DNA of 64,000 nucleotides from Terriglobales bacterium (GCA_021372245.1 JAJFUV010000096.1:1-64000), one strand, 5' to 3'; positions 43,028 to 52,060 are shown, numbered from the stretch's first letter. Program-made: numbers and translations. Notes: generated by a model not told the origin, from the letters alone.

Positions 43028-44305
43028 ATGGACGTCTCGCGCAGAGACTTCTTGCGGATGGGGACCTTGGCCACGGCAATGGCCGGTTCGGCGCCGCTGG
43101 CTGCCACGCCTTCGCGCATTCCACGTCAGTACTTTGGGTTGCACCCTTTCATCGAAGCGAACCCAAAAGCCGTGTTCATCCGGCGCACGCATGTCGCGCA
43201 AAAGATGGACCAGGCGGCGAAGCTTGACGAGGGACTGCGCCTGGCCAGGGAGATCTTCGTACCCCTGGACCAGCCGGGCGTGCCGGTGACGCACCGCATC
43301 GTCCTGAAGCCGAACCACACCAGCGTGCGTGCGCGCCGGCAGTCCATTGAGGAATCCTGGGGCGCCGGCACCGACCCTCAATTCTATGAAGGCATGGTGA
43401 TGGGCCTTCGCGAGATCGGCTTGCGCAAATTCTGGTTCGTTGAAGCCAACGATTTCCCAGGCTGGAACCTGCGCGGCTACCTGGACATCAACGAGCGGCT
43501 AGGCATCGAAATGAACGAGCCGGACCGGCGTCCGCGTCATTTCAGCGACGGTTTCGAGATGACCTGGACGAAGGTGCCGGATGCCGTAGTCCATAGCCGC
43601 ATACCGTACTACGCGCCGGTGAACGAACCGGACACCTGGCTGCTGAACATCGCGAAATGGAAAGCGCACGGCATGTGCCTTTCGCTCACGGCGAAGAACC
43701 TGCAAGGGCTGGTGGTGCTGCCTTATACACGCTTCTGTTCAGGATGGCCCATGGTGTTGGGCGTGCCGGATTACATGAAGGGGGACATCCATCCGGAAGT
43801 GGAGAAGCGCGTCAACCGCTATTTCGAGAACCACGTGAAGAACGGCTACAGCCGCTACGCAAGCCGGGAACAGCTGGGCGGGATCCAGCAGGAGATCTGG
43901 GCGCACAAGACCTGCGACAACATGAGTGCGCTCCCTTGTGGACTGGCCATGATCGAAGGCATCACGGGGCGGGATGGCGACGGCTTCGGAGAAGGCCAGG
44001 ACTACCTGACGAACCTGGTGATGTTCAGCAAGGATCGATTCCGGCTGGACGTAGTTGGGACGTGGCTGGGCGGGCACGAGCCAGGCAACGTCCACCTGTT
44101 CCGCATCGCCAAGGAACGCGGTTTGAGCGACACCTTCAATCCATGGGATGTGCCGATTTTCGAGTGGGTGAACGAGAAGGCGATTTCCCGCAAGCTTACG
44201 GATTTCGAACGCACGCCGCTCAAGAGCTACTACCTGCGGTTGGATGGCGAACCGCGGTTCCACCTGGCGAACGAGCCCTTCGACTACGACCGTTATAAAA
44301 TCTGA
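43028..44305 (+). CDS. Tat-exported DUF362 protein
   Basis: A 425-residue protein with a twin-arginine signal (DVSRRDFLRMGTLATAMA). The family block NIAKWKAHGMCLSLTAKNLQ and the region KFWFVEANDFPGWNL support DUF362. Members often pair with ferredoxin domains, but no Cys-rich cluster motif is visible here. It is separated from the GT2 gene by two bases and may share its transcript. The substrate is unknown. Confidence 0.8.
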   Translation: MDVSRRDFLRMGTLATAMAGSAPLAATPSRIPRQYFGLHPFIEANPKAVFIRRTHVAQKMDQAAKLDEGLRLAREIFVPLDQPGVPVTHRIVLKPNHTSVRARRQSIEESWGAGTDPQFYEGMVMGLREIGLRKFWFVEANDFPGWNLRGYLDINERLGIEMNEPDRRPRHFSDGFEMTWTKVPDAVVHSRIPYYAPVNEPDTWLLNIAKWKAHGMCLSLTAKNLQGLVVLPYTRFCSGWPMVLGVPDYMKGDIHPEVEKRVNRYFENHVKNGYSRYASREQLGGIQQEIWAHKTCDNMSALPCGLAMIEGITGRDGDGFGEGQDYLTNLVMFSKDRFRLDVVGTWLGGHEPGNVHLFRIAKERGLSDTFNPWDVPIFEWVNEKAISRKLTDFERTPLKSYYLRLDGEPRFHLANEPFDYDRYKI

Positions 44306-44307
44306 GA

Positions 44308-45279
44308 TTGAGGATTTCAGTCTCAGTCATCATTCCGGTTTACAACTCTGCTCAGGAACTGGACGTCTGCCTGGAGGCACTGGCCAAGTCCACGCGGATG
44401 CCGGATGAGTGCATCGTTGTGGACGACGGATCCACCGATGCGTCAGTTGACGCGGCTCGACGGGCGGGAGTCCGTGTATTGGAAACCGGTGGGCGTCGCG
44501 GGCCGTCCCGCGCGCGCAACCTTGGTGCAGATGCCGCCTCCGGCGATCTGCTGGTATTCCTGGACGCCGACGTGGCGATTCATAAAGGCACGCTGGCGGG
44601 AATCGTCCACCGTTTCGAAGAGGAGCCGGACTTGGATGCGCTCATCGGTTCCTACGATGATGAACCCTCCAGCCCCGACTTCCTCTCCCAGTACCGGAAC
44701 ATGCAGCACTGCTACGTTCACCGTCAGGCTTGCCGGCTCGCATCGACCTTCTGGACGGGTTGCGGCGCCGTTCGCCGCGCCGTCTTCCTGGATCATGGCG
44801 GTTTCGACGAGTCCCGGTGGGCGATTGAGGACATCGAATTCGGTTATCGCCTGCACGCCGCAGCGCGCAAGATCGCGCTCGATCCCGGGCTGCAGGTGAA
44901 GCACCTCAAGCGATGGACCTTCGGGAACTGGCTGCGGACGGATATTTTCGTGCGCGCCATCCCGTGGACCGAGGTCATTCTCAAGTACCGGAGGATGCCG
45001 AACGACCTGAACACCGGTTGGACGGACCGCGCGAGCGTGGCGGGCGTTTTCGCTATTCCTCCGGCGGCGGCGCTCGGCGGAGCACTGCCGGCAGCGTTGC
45101 TATTGGGTGCGGTACTGTGGCTGAACCGCGGATTTTACGCATTTCTGGCGCGAAAGCGTGGTTCGTGGTTCGCTTTGCGGGCAGTGCCCGTGCACCTGGT
45201 CTACATGATCTATAGCGGGGTGGGCTTCGCGATTGGCGTGGCAAAACACGTGCTGAAACACGCGGCGGCGGGACGCTAG
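44308..45279 (+). CDS. Family 2 glycosyltransferase with C-terminal membrane segments
   Basis: A 323-residue enzyme. The GT-A fold shows SVIIPVYNSAQELDVCLEAL, the nucleotide-binding DDGST, FLDADVAIHKG as the metal-binding acidic triad, and WAIEDIEFGYRL as the catalytic-region acid. Two hydrophobic segments near the end (AALGGALPAALLLGAVLWL; VYMIYSGVGFAIGVAKHVL) anchor it to the membrane. The start is TTG 44308, two bases after the DUF362 stop, so the two are probably coupled. It transfers a sugar to a lipid or cell-surface acceptor. The 3' end overlaps the corrinoid-operon last gene by four bases. Confidence 0.88.
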   Translation: MRISVSVIIPVYNSAQELDVCLEALAKSTRMPDECIVVDDGSTDASVDAARRAGVRVLETGGRRGPSRARNLGADAASGDLLVFLDADVAIHKGTLAGIVHRFEEEPDLDALIGSYDDEPSSPDFLSQYRNMQHCYVHRQACRLASTFWTGCGAVRRAVFLDHGGFDESRWAIEDIEFGYRLHAAARKIALDPGLQVKHLKRWTFGNWLRTDIFVRAIPWTEVILKYRRMPNDLNTGWTDRASVAGVFAIPPAAALGGALPAALLLGAVLWLNRGFYAFLARKRGSWFALRAVPVHLVYMIYSGVGFAIGVAKHVLKHAAAGR

Positions 45280-46283
45280 TGGCTTCGCGCGTAATCGCGG
45301 AGAGCGTACATATGGGCGGGGGGCGTGTCGCGGACAACCTCGCAGCCTGCTCCCACGATGTAGCGCGGCCCGGCCTGGCGATGACACCCGGCGATTGCGG
45401 CGGTGACCGCCTCAGCGTTCGTGTTGCGCAGCACGCGAACCGGATCGATGTTGCCCAGAAGCGTCTGCCGCGGCCCCATCTTCTCGCGGCCTTCACTCAT
45501 CGGGCTGAGCCAGTCCAGATCAACCAGGTCGGTCCCTAACCGCCCCATACCCTCCAGGATCTTACGCGTGTTGCCGCAAATGTGGAGACGGACGCGCGTG
45601 CCTAGCGCGTGCATTCCGTCCACCATGCGCTTCTGGTAAGGCCAGACGAACTCGTGGTAGATCCTCGGCCCCACCAGGGATGCGGCGGTGTCGCCCATGC
45701 CGATGATGTCCACGCCTGCATCGACCTGCGCTTTGCAGAAGCTCAACCCGTTTTGGACGACAAACTCGAACAGGTCCCGCACGAAGACGGGATCGTCGAA
45801 AAAGTCCGTCATCAGCGTGTTGATGCCCCGCAGGTCGGCTGCCTCGGAACACGGCCCTTCCACCCAGCCTTCGACCAACTTGTCCGCGCCCGCTTTCTGC
45901 TTCAGTAGTGCGATGCCCTTCACGCGCTCGTGCATGCGGCCGCCACCTAGGGGGTCGGCGACCTTCAGGCGCGCGAGCGTGGTCTTGTCGGCCAGCAGAG
46001 CGCCATTCTCATCCAGGGCGGGTGGCTGATCGTCGAAGAACTCAACCTTAGCGCCGAGATCGGCGGCCTCGCGCGCGGGGTCGGAGATAGTCGAGACGTG
46101 ATCGATTCCGAAGCGTTCGGCGGTGACGAGTTGACCGTCCGCCATCAGCCGGTGGTCCTCGGCGTAGCGACCGTACTTCACGCCGATCTGATCCGCTGCG
46201 AACATCATGGTGATGGGCATCAGCGGAAGATGATCGACGGGCTTGCCGTCCAACATGGCTAGAATGCGTTCACGCGAGGTCAT
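45276..46283 (-). CDS. MtaA-like UroD-family zinc methyltransferase
   Basis: A 335-residue TIM-barrel protein of the uroporphyrinogen-decarboxylase superfamily. The zinc triad of the methylcobamide:thiol methyltransferases is complete: His234 and Cys236 (RLHICGN) and Cys314 (GAGCEV). It should move a methyl group between a corrinoid protein and a thiol acceptor; coenzyme M itself is not expected in this organism, so the real acceptor is open. It is the last gene of the corrinoid operon and overlaps the DUF1638 gene as ATGA. Confidence 0.87.
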   Translation of the reverse strand: MTSRERILAMLDGKPVDHLPLMPITMMFAADQIGVKYGRYAEDHRLMADGQLVTAERFGIDHVSTISDPAREAADLGAKVEFFDDQPPALDENGALLADKTTLARLKVADPLGGGRMHERVKGIALLKQKAGADKLVEGWVEGPCSEAADLRGINTLMTDFFDDPVFVRDLFEFVVQNGLSFCKAQVDAGVDIIGMGDTAASLVGPRIYHEFVWPYQKRMVDGMHALGTRVRLHICGNTRKILEGMGRLGTDLVDLDWLSPMSEGREKMGPRQTLLGNIDPVRVLRNTNAEAVTAAIAGCHRQAGPRYIVGAGCEVVRDTPPAHMYALRDYARSH

Positions 46284-47026
46284 GGAATGGGCTCCGCTTT
46301 CATGATGCTCTCATTGTTGGACGCGGCCACGCGCTGGCCCGGCTGGAGAACCAGGAAGTCCTCCTCGTTCCATTCGCCGTCTATGAGGCGGCGGACCAGC
46401 GACATGTCGCCCAGAATCTTCTCGTACTTCCAGCCGCGCTTTTCCGCTTCCTCGCGGGTCTTGCGCTCGAAACGGTCGTCCGGTTCGATGCCCATTTCGA
46501 TGAAGGTGAACTGGCCGTAGTTGCGGGTCAGGTTGCCCAGCTCCTCGAAAAGGAACTTGGCGTTGTCCTCGCCGTACTTCTCGACCAGTTCCTGGTATGT
46601 GGCCGCAAGACCGGAAAGGTGCTGCGTGGGAAGCTGTCCGGAAGGATCGATGCCGGCGCCACGCTCCATCCATCCGGTTGTTTCGAAGTAGACGCCGGGG
46701 TGGTTGTTGAAGTAGTCGAGATAGCGCTCCTTGCTGCCCAGGAAGAACGTGATGCAGTCGTGGGCACGCGGGATCACGATGGGAAGCTTGCGGGCTTCGA
46801 GTCCCGCGAGGCCCATGCCGCAAAGAGCGTAGCCGAGCAGCACGGCCTCATACCGCGCCGGGTCCACGGCATCGACGGCGGCCTGCAAGCGCTCCCGCAT
46901 GGGGCCGGCGCCGATGTCGTGCAGGCCTTTCGGCAGGAAGCTGATGTCAATCTGATGAGGAGACCGTGCGACCGCGGCGCACATTTCGCGGAACACAATC
47001 TCGCAACTGATGAGCTGCAATCGCAC
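46280..47026 (-). CDS. DUF1638 family protein
   Basis: A 248-residue cytoplasmic protein of the DUF1638 family (MRLQLISCEIVFREMCAAVA; GYALCGMGLAGLEARKLPIV; PRAHDCITFFLGSKERYLDY). The family is unsolved, but its genes commonly accompany corrinoid methyltransferases. The conserved Cys and His residues in those stretches may bind a metal or cofactor. It overlaps the MtaA-like gene as ATGA and lies six bases after the homocysteine methyltransferase gene. Its place between the two zinc methyltransferases fits a helper of methyl transfer. Confidence 0.85.
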   Translation of the reverse strand: MRLQLISCEIVFREMCAAVARSPHQIDISFLPKGLHDIGAGPMRERLQAAVDAVDPARYEAVLLGYALCGMGLAGLEARKLPIVIPRAHDCITFFLGSKERYLDYFNNHPGVYFETTGWMERGAGIDPSGQLPTQHLSGLAATYQELVEKYGEDNAKFLFEELGNLTRNYGQFTFIEMGIEPDDRFERKTREEAEKRGWKYEKILGDMSLVRRLIDGEWNEEDFLVLQPGQRVAASNNESIMKAEPIP

Positions 47027-47032
47027 GAATGA

Positions 47033-47905
47033 TTAACGTCCGAGGGCTTTCAAAGTGGCGGCGATGAACTCCGGCCGGGTGCCGCAGCAGCCGCCCAGGA
47101 AACTGGCGCCTGCTTCGACCAGCGCCGGCGCATAGCTGGCGAACTCCTCCGGCGTGGTCTTCCAGGTGGTTCGTCCTTCGACCACTTCGGGCAATCCGGC
47201 ATTGGCCTTGATCCAGACCGGCTTGTCCGTATTGGCTTTGAGACGTTTGCAGATCGGCACGTAAGCGGCGATACCCACGCCGCAGTTCGCGCCGACCACA
47301 TCCGCGCCCGCTTCGGTCAACTCCGTGGCTGCCTGTTCGGGCGTGTTGCCCATCATGGTGCGGTCCTTGTTCTTACCGGAGTCGAAAACCACGCAGGCTA
47401 CTACAGGCAGGCCCGACGTCTTGGCGGCCGCCAGTGCGATCTTGGCTTCCGTCAGGTCCGCCATGGTTTCAATGACCAGTGCGTCTGCTCCACCTTCCTT
47501 CAGGGCTTGCGCCTGCTGTGCGAACGAGGCGTGCAGTTCGTCCTCGGTCACTTCGCCGGACATAAGCATCTTGCCGGACGGGCCAATGGAGGCAAATACG
47601 AGCGCCTTGCCAGCGGCCGCACGTTTGGAAATGGCGGCGCCGGCGCGGTTGATTTCCGCCGCCTTTGCATCGAGGCCGTGGCGGGCGAGCGAAAGGCTGC
47701 TGGCGCCGAAAGTATTCGAAAGGATCACCTGGCTGCCAGCTTCCACATAGGCGCGCGCCACCTGTTCGACCAGATCGGGGTGCGTCAGGTTCCACGCGTC
47801 CGGGCATTCGCCGGGGGCAAGACCGCGCGCCTGGAGCTGTGTGCCCCAGGCGCCATCGGTCACAACGGGTCCGGATGATAACAACTTTTCGAGGAGGGAC
47901 ATCAT
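47033..47905 (-). CDS. Homocysteine S-methyltransferase-domain protein
   Basis: A 290-residue zinc enzyme like the N-terminal module of cobalamin methionine synthase and betaine-homocysteine methyltransferase. VVTDGAWGTQLQARGL opens the barrel, and the zinc cysteines are Cys208 (GANCGVG), Cys273 and Cys274 (LGGCCGT). It transfers a methyl group to homocysteine to make methionine. The folate, B12 and reactivation modules of MetH are missing, and a separate B12-binding protein is encoded 14 bases upstream. A split, corrinoid-fed homocysteine methyltransferase is therefore likely. Confidence 0.88.
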   Translation of the reverse strand: MMSLLEKLLSSGPVVTDGAWGTQLQARGLAPGECPDAWNLTHPDLVEQVARAYVEAGSQVILSNTFGASSLSLARHGLDAKAAEINRAGAAISKRAAAGKALVFASIGPSGKMLMSGEVTEDELHASFAQQAQALKEGGADALVIETMADLTEAKIALAAAKTSGLPVVACVVFDSGKNKDRTMMGNTPEQAATELTEAGADVVGANCGVGIAAYVPICKRLKANTDKPVWIKANAGLPEVVEGRTTWKTTPEEFASYAPALVEAGASFLGGCCGTRPEFIAATLKALGR

Positions 47906-47919
47906 GTGGCTATTTCTAA

Positions 47920-48558
47920 CTACGCTGCCCCCGCCAGCTTGCGGGCCAGGTGCACAGCGCTGCTGGCGCTTTCGCCGTAACCGTCAGCACCGATCTCCTG
48001 TGCGTACTGGTTGGTCACGGGCGCTCCGCCTACCATCACCTTCACCTGCTCGCGAACCCCTGCGTTCTTCAGCGCTTCGATGGTGGTCTTCATCGACGGC
48101 ATGGTGACCGTGAGCAGGGCGGAAAGCGCAACGAGGTTGGCGCCGCTCGACTTCACCGCATCGACGAACTTCTCCGGCGAAACGTCGCTGCCGAGGTCGA
48201 TGATCTCGAATCCGCCGCCCTCGAGCATGGCCGATACCAGGTTCTTGCCGATGTCATGCAGGTCACCCTTGACCGTGCCGATGACTACTTTAGCCACGGG
48301 CTTGTCGCCGCGCGCGACCAGCAGCGGCCGGATCAACTGGAGCGATCCTTTCATGGCGCGAGCGGCCAGCAGTAGCTCCGGCACGAAGTACTCTTCGCAC
48401 TCAAAGCGGCGGCCCACTTCATCCATGGCCGGGACCATGTATTTGGTCACCAGGTCCATCGGGTCTACGTTCTCAGCCAGGGCTTCCTTGGTGACGGCCA
48501 CGGAAGTTTTCGCGTCGCCGTTCAGAATTGCGTCGTGCAGTTTAGTCAAATCAGGCAT
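47920..48558 (-). CDS. Corrinoid (B12-binding) methyl-carrier protein
   Basis: A 212-residue protein. The N-terminal four-helix cap (about 1-85: VDPMDLVTKYMVPAMDEVGR) is of the B12-binding-2 type. It is followed by a Rossmann domain with the corrinoid lower-ligand motif GDLHDIGKNLV (His101) and GGAPVTNQYAQEIGADGYG. The methyl group is carried on cobalt between the UroD-family enzymes and the homocysteine enzyme in the same operon. It lies 18 bases after the second UroD-like gene. Confidence 0.92.
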   Translation of the reverse strand: MPDLTKLHDAILNGDAKTSVAVTKEALAENVDPMDLVTKYMVPAMDEVGRRFECEEYFVPELLLAARAMKGSLQLIRPLLVARGDKPVAKVVIGTVKGDLHDIGKNLVSAMLEGGGFEIIDLGSDVSPEKFVDAVKSSGANLVALSALLTVTMPSMKTTIEALKNAGVREQVKVMVGGAPVTNQYAQEIGADGYGESASSAVHLARKLAGAA

Positions 48559-48576
48559 GGAGTCCTCTCTCGTATT

Positions 48577-49836
48577 CTATTTCGTCCCGTTGAATTCGTG
48601 TACTGCTTCTATCATGGCTACTACGTTCTCGACGGGCGTGCGGGCCTGTACGTTATGGATGGCGTCGAAAACGAAGCCGCCGTCTTTCGAAAAAACCTCA
48701 CAGCGTTCGAGCACCTGCCGGCGAACCTCTTCCGGCGTGCCGAACGGAAGAATCTTCTGCGTGTCCACGCCGCCGCCCCAAAAGGCGATACGGTCTCCGA
48801 ATTCCGCTTTCAGCCGCGCGGCGTCCATACCGGCGGCTGAACACTGGACTGGATTCAGAATATCAAACCCACTCTCGATAAAAGCGGGAATGAGCCGGGA
48901 GACCGCGCCGCAGGAGTGTTTGAAGGTCTTCCAGTTCGTGTTGGCGTGGATCCAATCGTTCACGCGCCTGTAGTAGGGGAAGTACAGATCCTTGAAGGCC
49001 GCGTCCGAACAGAAAGTGGATTTCTGGGTTCCGAAGTCCGTGCCACAGATGAAGACCGCGTCGATCACGTCGCCGACCGCGTCCTTCACCTTTGCCAGGT
49101 TCGCCAGGGCCGTCGTGCACTGGTGCTCGAAGATGGCGTGGACGTATTCGCGGCGCGAAGCGGTGCTCATGTACCACTCCGCCACGTCGCGGATGCCCTT
49201 CGGATGCTTCAGGAAGGGGGCCGGCACCAGCGCAATGTCGCCGAAGGCGGTACCGCCGAAGGTGGCCAGAATGCCCCGGCCGGTCGCGGCAGCGGTCATG
49301 GCGGCGTTCCGGAAGTGCGCAAGGGTGGCGTCGGAAATGGGTGTGAACTCTTCGAAGTTGTCCGCCGGATCGAGCTTGTCCTCGTCAATGGGTTCCTGCC
49401 GGACAATCGTGTCGAAGAAGTAGCCATCGTGCGGCATCCGTCCGCTGGGGGGCGCTGTCATGTCGCCCTCCGGATAGATAAGGATGTCGCCGTTCGCGTC
49501 CAGCGTGATGTTGAAGTTGCCCGGCACCAGGACTTCCAGGCCCTGCGGGGTGCGCCAGGGCTTCCAATTGCCCACGTCAAATCCGAACATGGTGGACGGA
49601 CCTACCACGCCTTCAACGTCAATACCGGCGGCCTGCTTGAGATCCTCGTCGATCCAGCCCAGCATCTGATAAGGCTCATGCACCTTGACCAGGCGCCTTT
49701 CGAGTCCATAGTGATCGCGCAACGCGGCCACCACGCTGACATGCATGCCGGTGACGGCGCTTCCGCCGAAGTCCATGGGCACGCAGTCCGGTTGGCGATG
49801 CCCCAATGCTGCACACAGCCTTTCCTTGCTGGTCAT
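48577..49836 (-). CDS. UroD-family methyltransferase B
   Basis: A 419-residue protein of the uroporphyrinogen-decarboxylase superfamily, longer than true UroD. His307 and Cys309 (FKHSCGAV) form the zinc H-x-C pair. Cys332 (NPVQCSAAGMD) and His394 (VFDAIHNVQ) are further candidate ligands, and the third MtaA cysteine is absent. Such proteins include methyltransferase I enzymes that demethylate methoxy or other C1 donors. It is the second gene of the operon. The substrate is unknown. Confidence 0.85.
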   Translation of the reverse strand: MTSKERLCAALGHRQPDCVPMDFGGSAVTGMHVSVVAALRDHYGLERRLVKVHEPYQMLGWIDEDLKQAAGIDVEGVVGPSTMFGFDVGNWKPWRTPQGLEVLVPGNFNITLDANGDILIYPEGDMTAPPSGRMPHDGYFFDTIVRQEPIDEDKLDPADNFEEFTPISDATLAHFRNAAMTAAATGRGILATFGGTAFGDIALVPAPFLKHPKGIRDVAEWYMSTASRREYVHAIFEHQCTTALANLAKVKDAVGDVIDAVFICGTDFGTQKSTFCSDAAFKDLYFPYYRRVNDWIHANTNWKTFKHSCGAVSRLIPAFIESGFDILNPVQCSAAGMDAARLKAEFGDRIAFWGGGVDTQKILPFGTPEEVRRQVLERCEVFSKDGGFVFDAIHNVQARTPVENVVAMIEAVHEFNGTK

Positions 49837-49878
49837 AGCCGAGTGACTAGTCTATCAAATTCGGTTTAAGCGACGGTT

Positions 49879-50964
49879 TTAAGCCAGCCGGTGGCGGATG
49901 GCGGCGGCGCGATCGAAGATCGACTCACGGCCGATGCCCGCCACTTCGTACATGGCAAAGATATTGTCGGCGGGTGTCTCCGGCGGGATGGTGTGCGAGG
50001 CCGCCAGGATGTAGCCGCCACCGTCGGTGGTCATCCCCTCGATGAGGCGGGTTGTAGCACGCCGCACGTCGTCAGCCGATCCCGAGGGCAGCACGCCCTG
50101 CGTGTCCACTCCACCCATGAAGGCGAGCCTCGATCCGAATTCGCGCTTCAACTCGAAAGGATCCATGCCGGGACAATTGCACTGGATGGGATTCAGGACG
50201 TCGATCCCGATCTCGATCAGATCGCCGATGATGGGGCGCAGCGCGCCGCAGCAATGGTAGGCCACCGGCAGGTTGTGCGCCCTGCCCACCTGCGCGACGC
50301 GCGCCAATTGCGGCTTGATTAGCTCGCGCCAGGATTTGGGGCTCATCAACATGGACATCTGCCCGCTTACGTCGTCGCCGAGCCAGAGCCAGTCTAAGTT
50401 CATCTTTTCACAAGCGGGTTCGGCCAGTGCGATGGAGAAATCAGCGCAGCGGCGGAACATCTCCTCGGCGAGTTCGCGGTCCTCGGCCATGTCCAGCATT
50501 GCCATCTCCATGCCGCGCAGCCGCCAGTACATCTCGAAAATACAGGGCGAGACGTCGCAGCCGACGAAGAAGTCACCGCGATTGTCGAGCACGGGCTTCA
50601 TCAACCCCAGCAGGAATTCGAGCTTATCGTATGGGAAACGGTATTCGAGCACCTGTTCGCGCGTGGCGGCGGCCAGCGGAAAATGCTCGATCTGGTTGAA
50701 GACATGGCGCTTCACCCAGTGGATGCCCCAGAGGTCCACGTGTCCTTGGCCGTCGTGATCGTGGACGATGCCCTCCATGGCGTAGTTGTTGTTGACCCAG
50801 GTTTGGGCGACGTCGTTGCCCATGGCCTCGGCGACAGATGAGGGCGGTATCTCGAGCAGTTTCGCCAGCAATCGAGCGGTGTCCGGATGGAACCACATGA
50901 AGATCGGGACCCGGTCCACGGGTTGTTTCCGCAGGGCTGCAGCGACTCGCTCTCTGGACGTCAC
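49879..50964 (-). CDS. UroD-family methyltransferase A
   Basis: A 361-residue protein of the UroD superfamily (VTSRERVAAALRKQPVDRVP opening). It has His237 and Cys239 (AYHCCGAL), Cys262 (NPIQCNCPGMD) and His324 (LAASHTIPPETP), the same pattern as its operon neighbour and unlike the MtaA-like one. The GTG at 50964 is chosen for the excellent AGGAGGAG upstream; a longer frame to 51012 exists. It is the first gene of the operon and diverges from the RhaT-like gene with 53 bases between. Confidence 0.86.
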   Translation of the reverse strand: MTSRERVAAALRKQPVDRVPIFMWFHPDTARLLAKLLEIPPSSVAEAMGNDVAQTWVNNNYAMEGIVHDHDGQGHVDLWGIHWVKRHVFNQIEHFPLAAATREQVLEYRFPYDKLEFLLGLMKPVLDNRGDFFVGCDVSPCIFEMYWRLRGMEMAMLDMAEDRELAEEMFRRCADFSIALAEPACEKMNLDWLWLGDDVSGQMSMLMSPKSWRELIKPQLARVAQVGRAHNLPVAYHCCGALRPIIGDLIEIGIDVLNPIQCNCPGMDPFELKREFGSRLAFMGGVDTQGVLPSGSADDVRRATTRLIEGMTTDGGGYILAASHTIPPETPADNIFAMYEVAGIGRESIFDRAAAIRHRLA

Positions 50965-51017
50965 AAATGTTTCTCCTCCTATGTGGTGTACCATATTGCG
51001 TCTGGACCTCAAACACC

Positions 51018-52034
51018 ATGGATAACTTCGGCGCTGGTCTGATCGCGATGTTGGTGAGCGGTTTTTTGAACGCCGCTTTCCCCTTGCCGCTCAAGTATGC
51101 AAAGAAATGGAAATGGGAAAACACCTGGCTGGTCTTCTCCATCCTGACGTTCTGGGTGCTGCCCTGGGCGGTCGCCTGCTTCTTTAATCCGGACTTGCGG
51201 GAGATCTATGCGACGACGCCGTGGAGCTTCTTCCTGCCGGCGGCGGGCTTCGGCTTCGTCTGGGGCTTCGCACAAGTGACTTTCGGACTCTCTTTTCCGC
51301 TGGTCGGCATGGCGATGTCGTTCGCCATCGTCATTGGCCTGTGCGGGGTGCTGGGCAGCTTCATTCCGATGGCAGTATTTCACCCTGAGCAGCTCTTTGG
51401 AGTGCGCGGCGCCGCGCTGCTGGTGAGCACGCTGATACTGATTGTCGGCCTGCGCCTGTACACGAGAGCCGCGCGCCAGCGCGAAGCGGATTCGAATCCA
51501 ACGGGGCATCCGGAGAGCCGGTCGAATTACAGGCTGGGCCTGCTGCTGTGCGTATTCACGGGCGTCCTCGGGAGCGCGTTGAACCTGGGTTTCGCGTTGA
51601 GCGACACGTTGACAAACCGGTTGACCAGCACCGGTTCAACGCCGTTGGCCGCAAGCTTTGCCGTCTGGGCGGTGGTGCTGGCGGGCGGTTCGATCCCCAA
51701 CCTGGCCTATTCGGTCTATCTGCTCGCCAAGAACGGCACCTTCTCCTGCTTCGGTGCGGATGCCGGCCGCGAATCCATGCTGGCGCTAGCGATGTCGGTG
51801 CTCTGGCTGGCCGGAACGCTGGGCTATGGAGCGGGTGCGACGTTCATGGGCGCTTACGGAACGTCTATCGGTTACGCTATCTATGTGACGATCCTGATCC
51901 TGGGATCCACGATTATGGGCGTGATGACGGGCGAATGGAAGGCGGCCAAACCGGCCACCTACAGCCGGATGAAGACGGCGCTGGCTGTGATCCTGGTGGC
52001 GGTGCTGATCCTGAGCGCGACGGGATTGCTATAG
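51018..52034 (+). CDS. RhaT-like L-rhamnose/H+ symporter family permease
   Basis: A 338-residue protein with about ten membrane helices. Characteristic segments are GFLNAAFPLPLKYAKKWKWE, FFLPAAGFGFVWGFAQVTFG, AMSFAIVIGLCGVLGSFIPM and the last helices with GTSIGYAIYVTILILGSTIM, then GVMTGEWK. This matches the RhaT sugar transporter family. It may import rhamnose or another deoxy or methylated sugar. It diverges from the corrinoid operon, so the imported compound could be a methyl donor. ATG 51018 is chosen as start. Confidence 0.85.
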   Translation: MDNFGAGLIAMLVSGFLNAAFPLPLKYAKKWKWENTWLVFSILTFWVLPWAVACFFNPDLREIYATTPWSFFLPAAGFGFVWGFAQVTFGLSFPLVGMAMSFAIVIGLCGVLGSFIPMAVFHPEQLFGVRGAALLVSTLILIVGLRLYTRAARQREADSNPTGHPESRSNYRLGLLLCVFTGVLGSALNLGFALSDTLTNRLTSTGSTPLAASFAVWAVVLAGGSIPNLAYSVYLLAKNGTFSCFGADAGRESMLALAMSVLWLAGTLGYGAGATFMGAYGTSIGYAIYVTILILGSTIMGVMTGEWKAAKPATYSRMKTALAVILVAVLILSATGLL

Positions 52035-52060
52035 GTAAAGAACGGTATAATAATGGTGTA

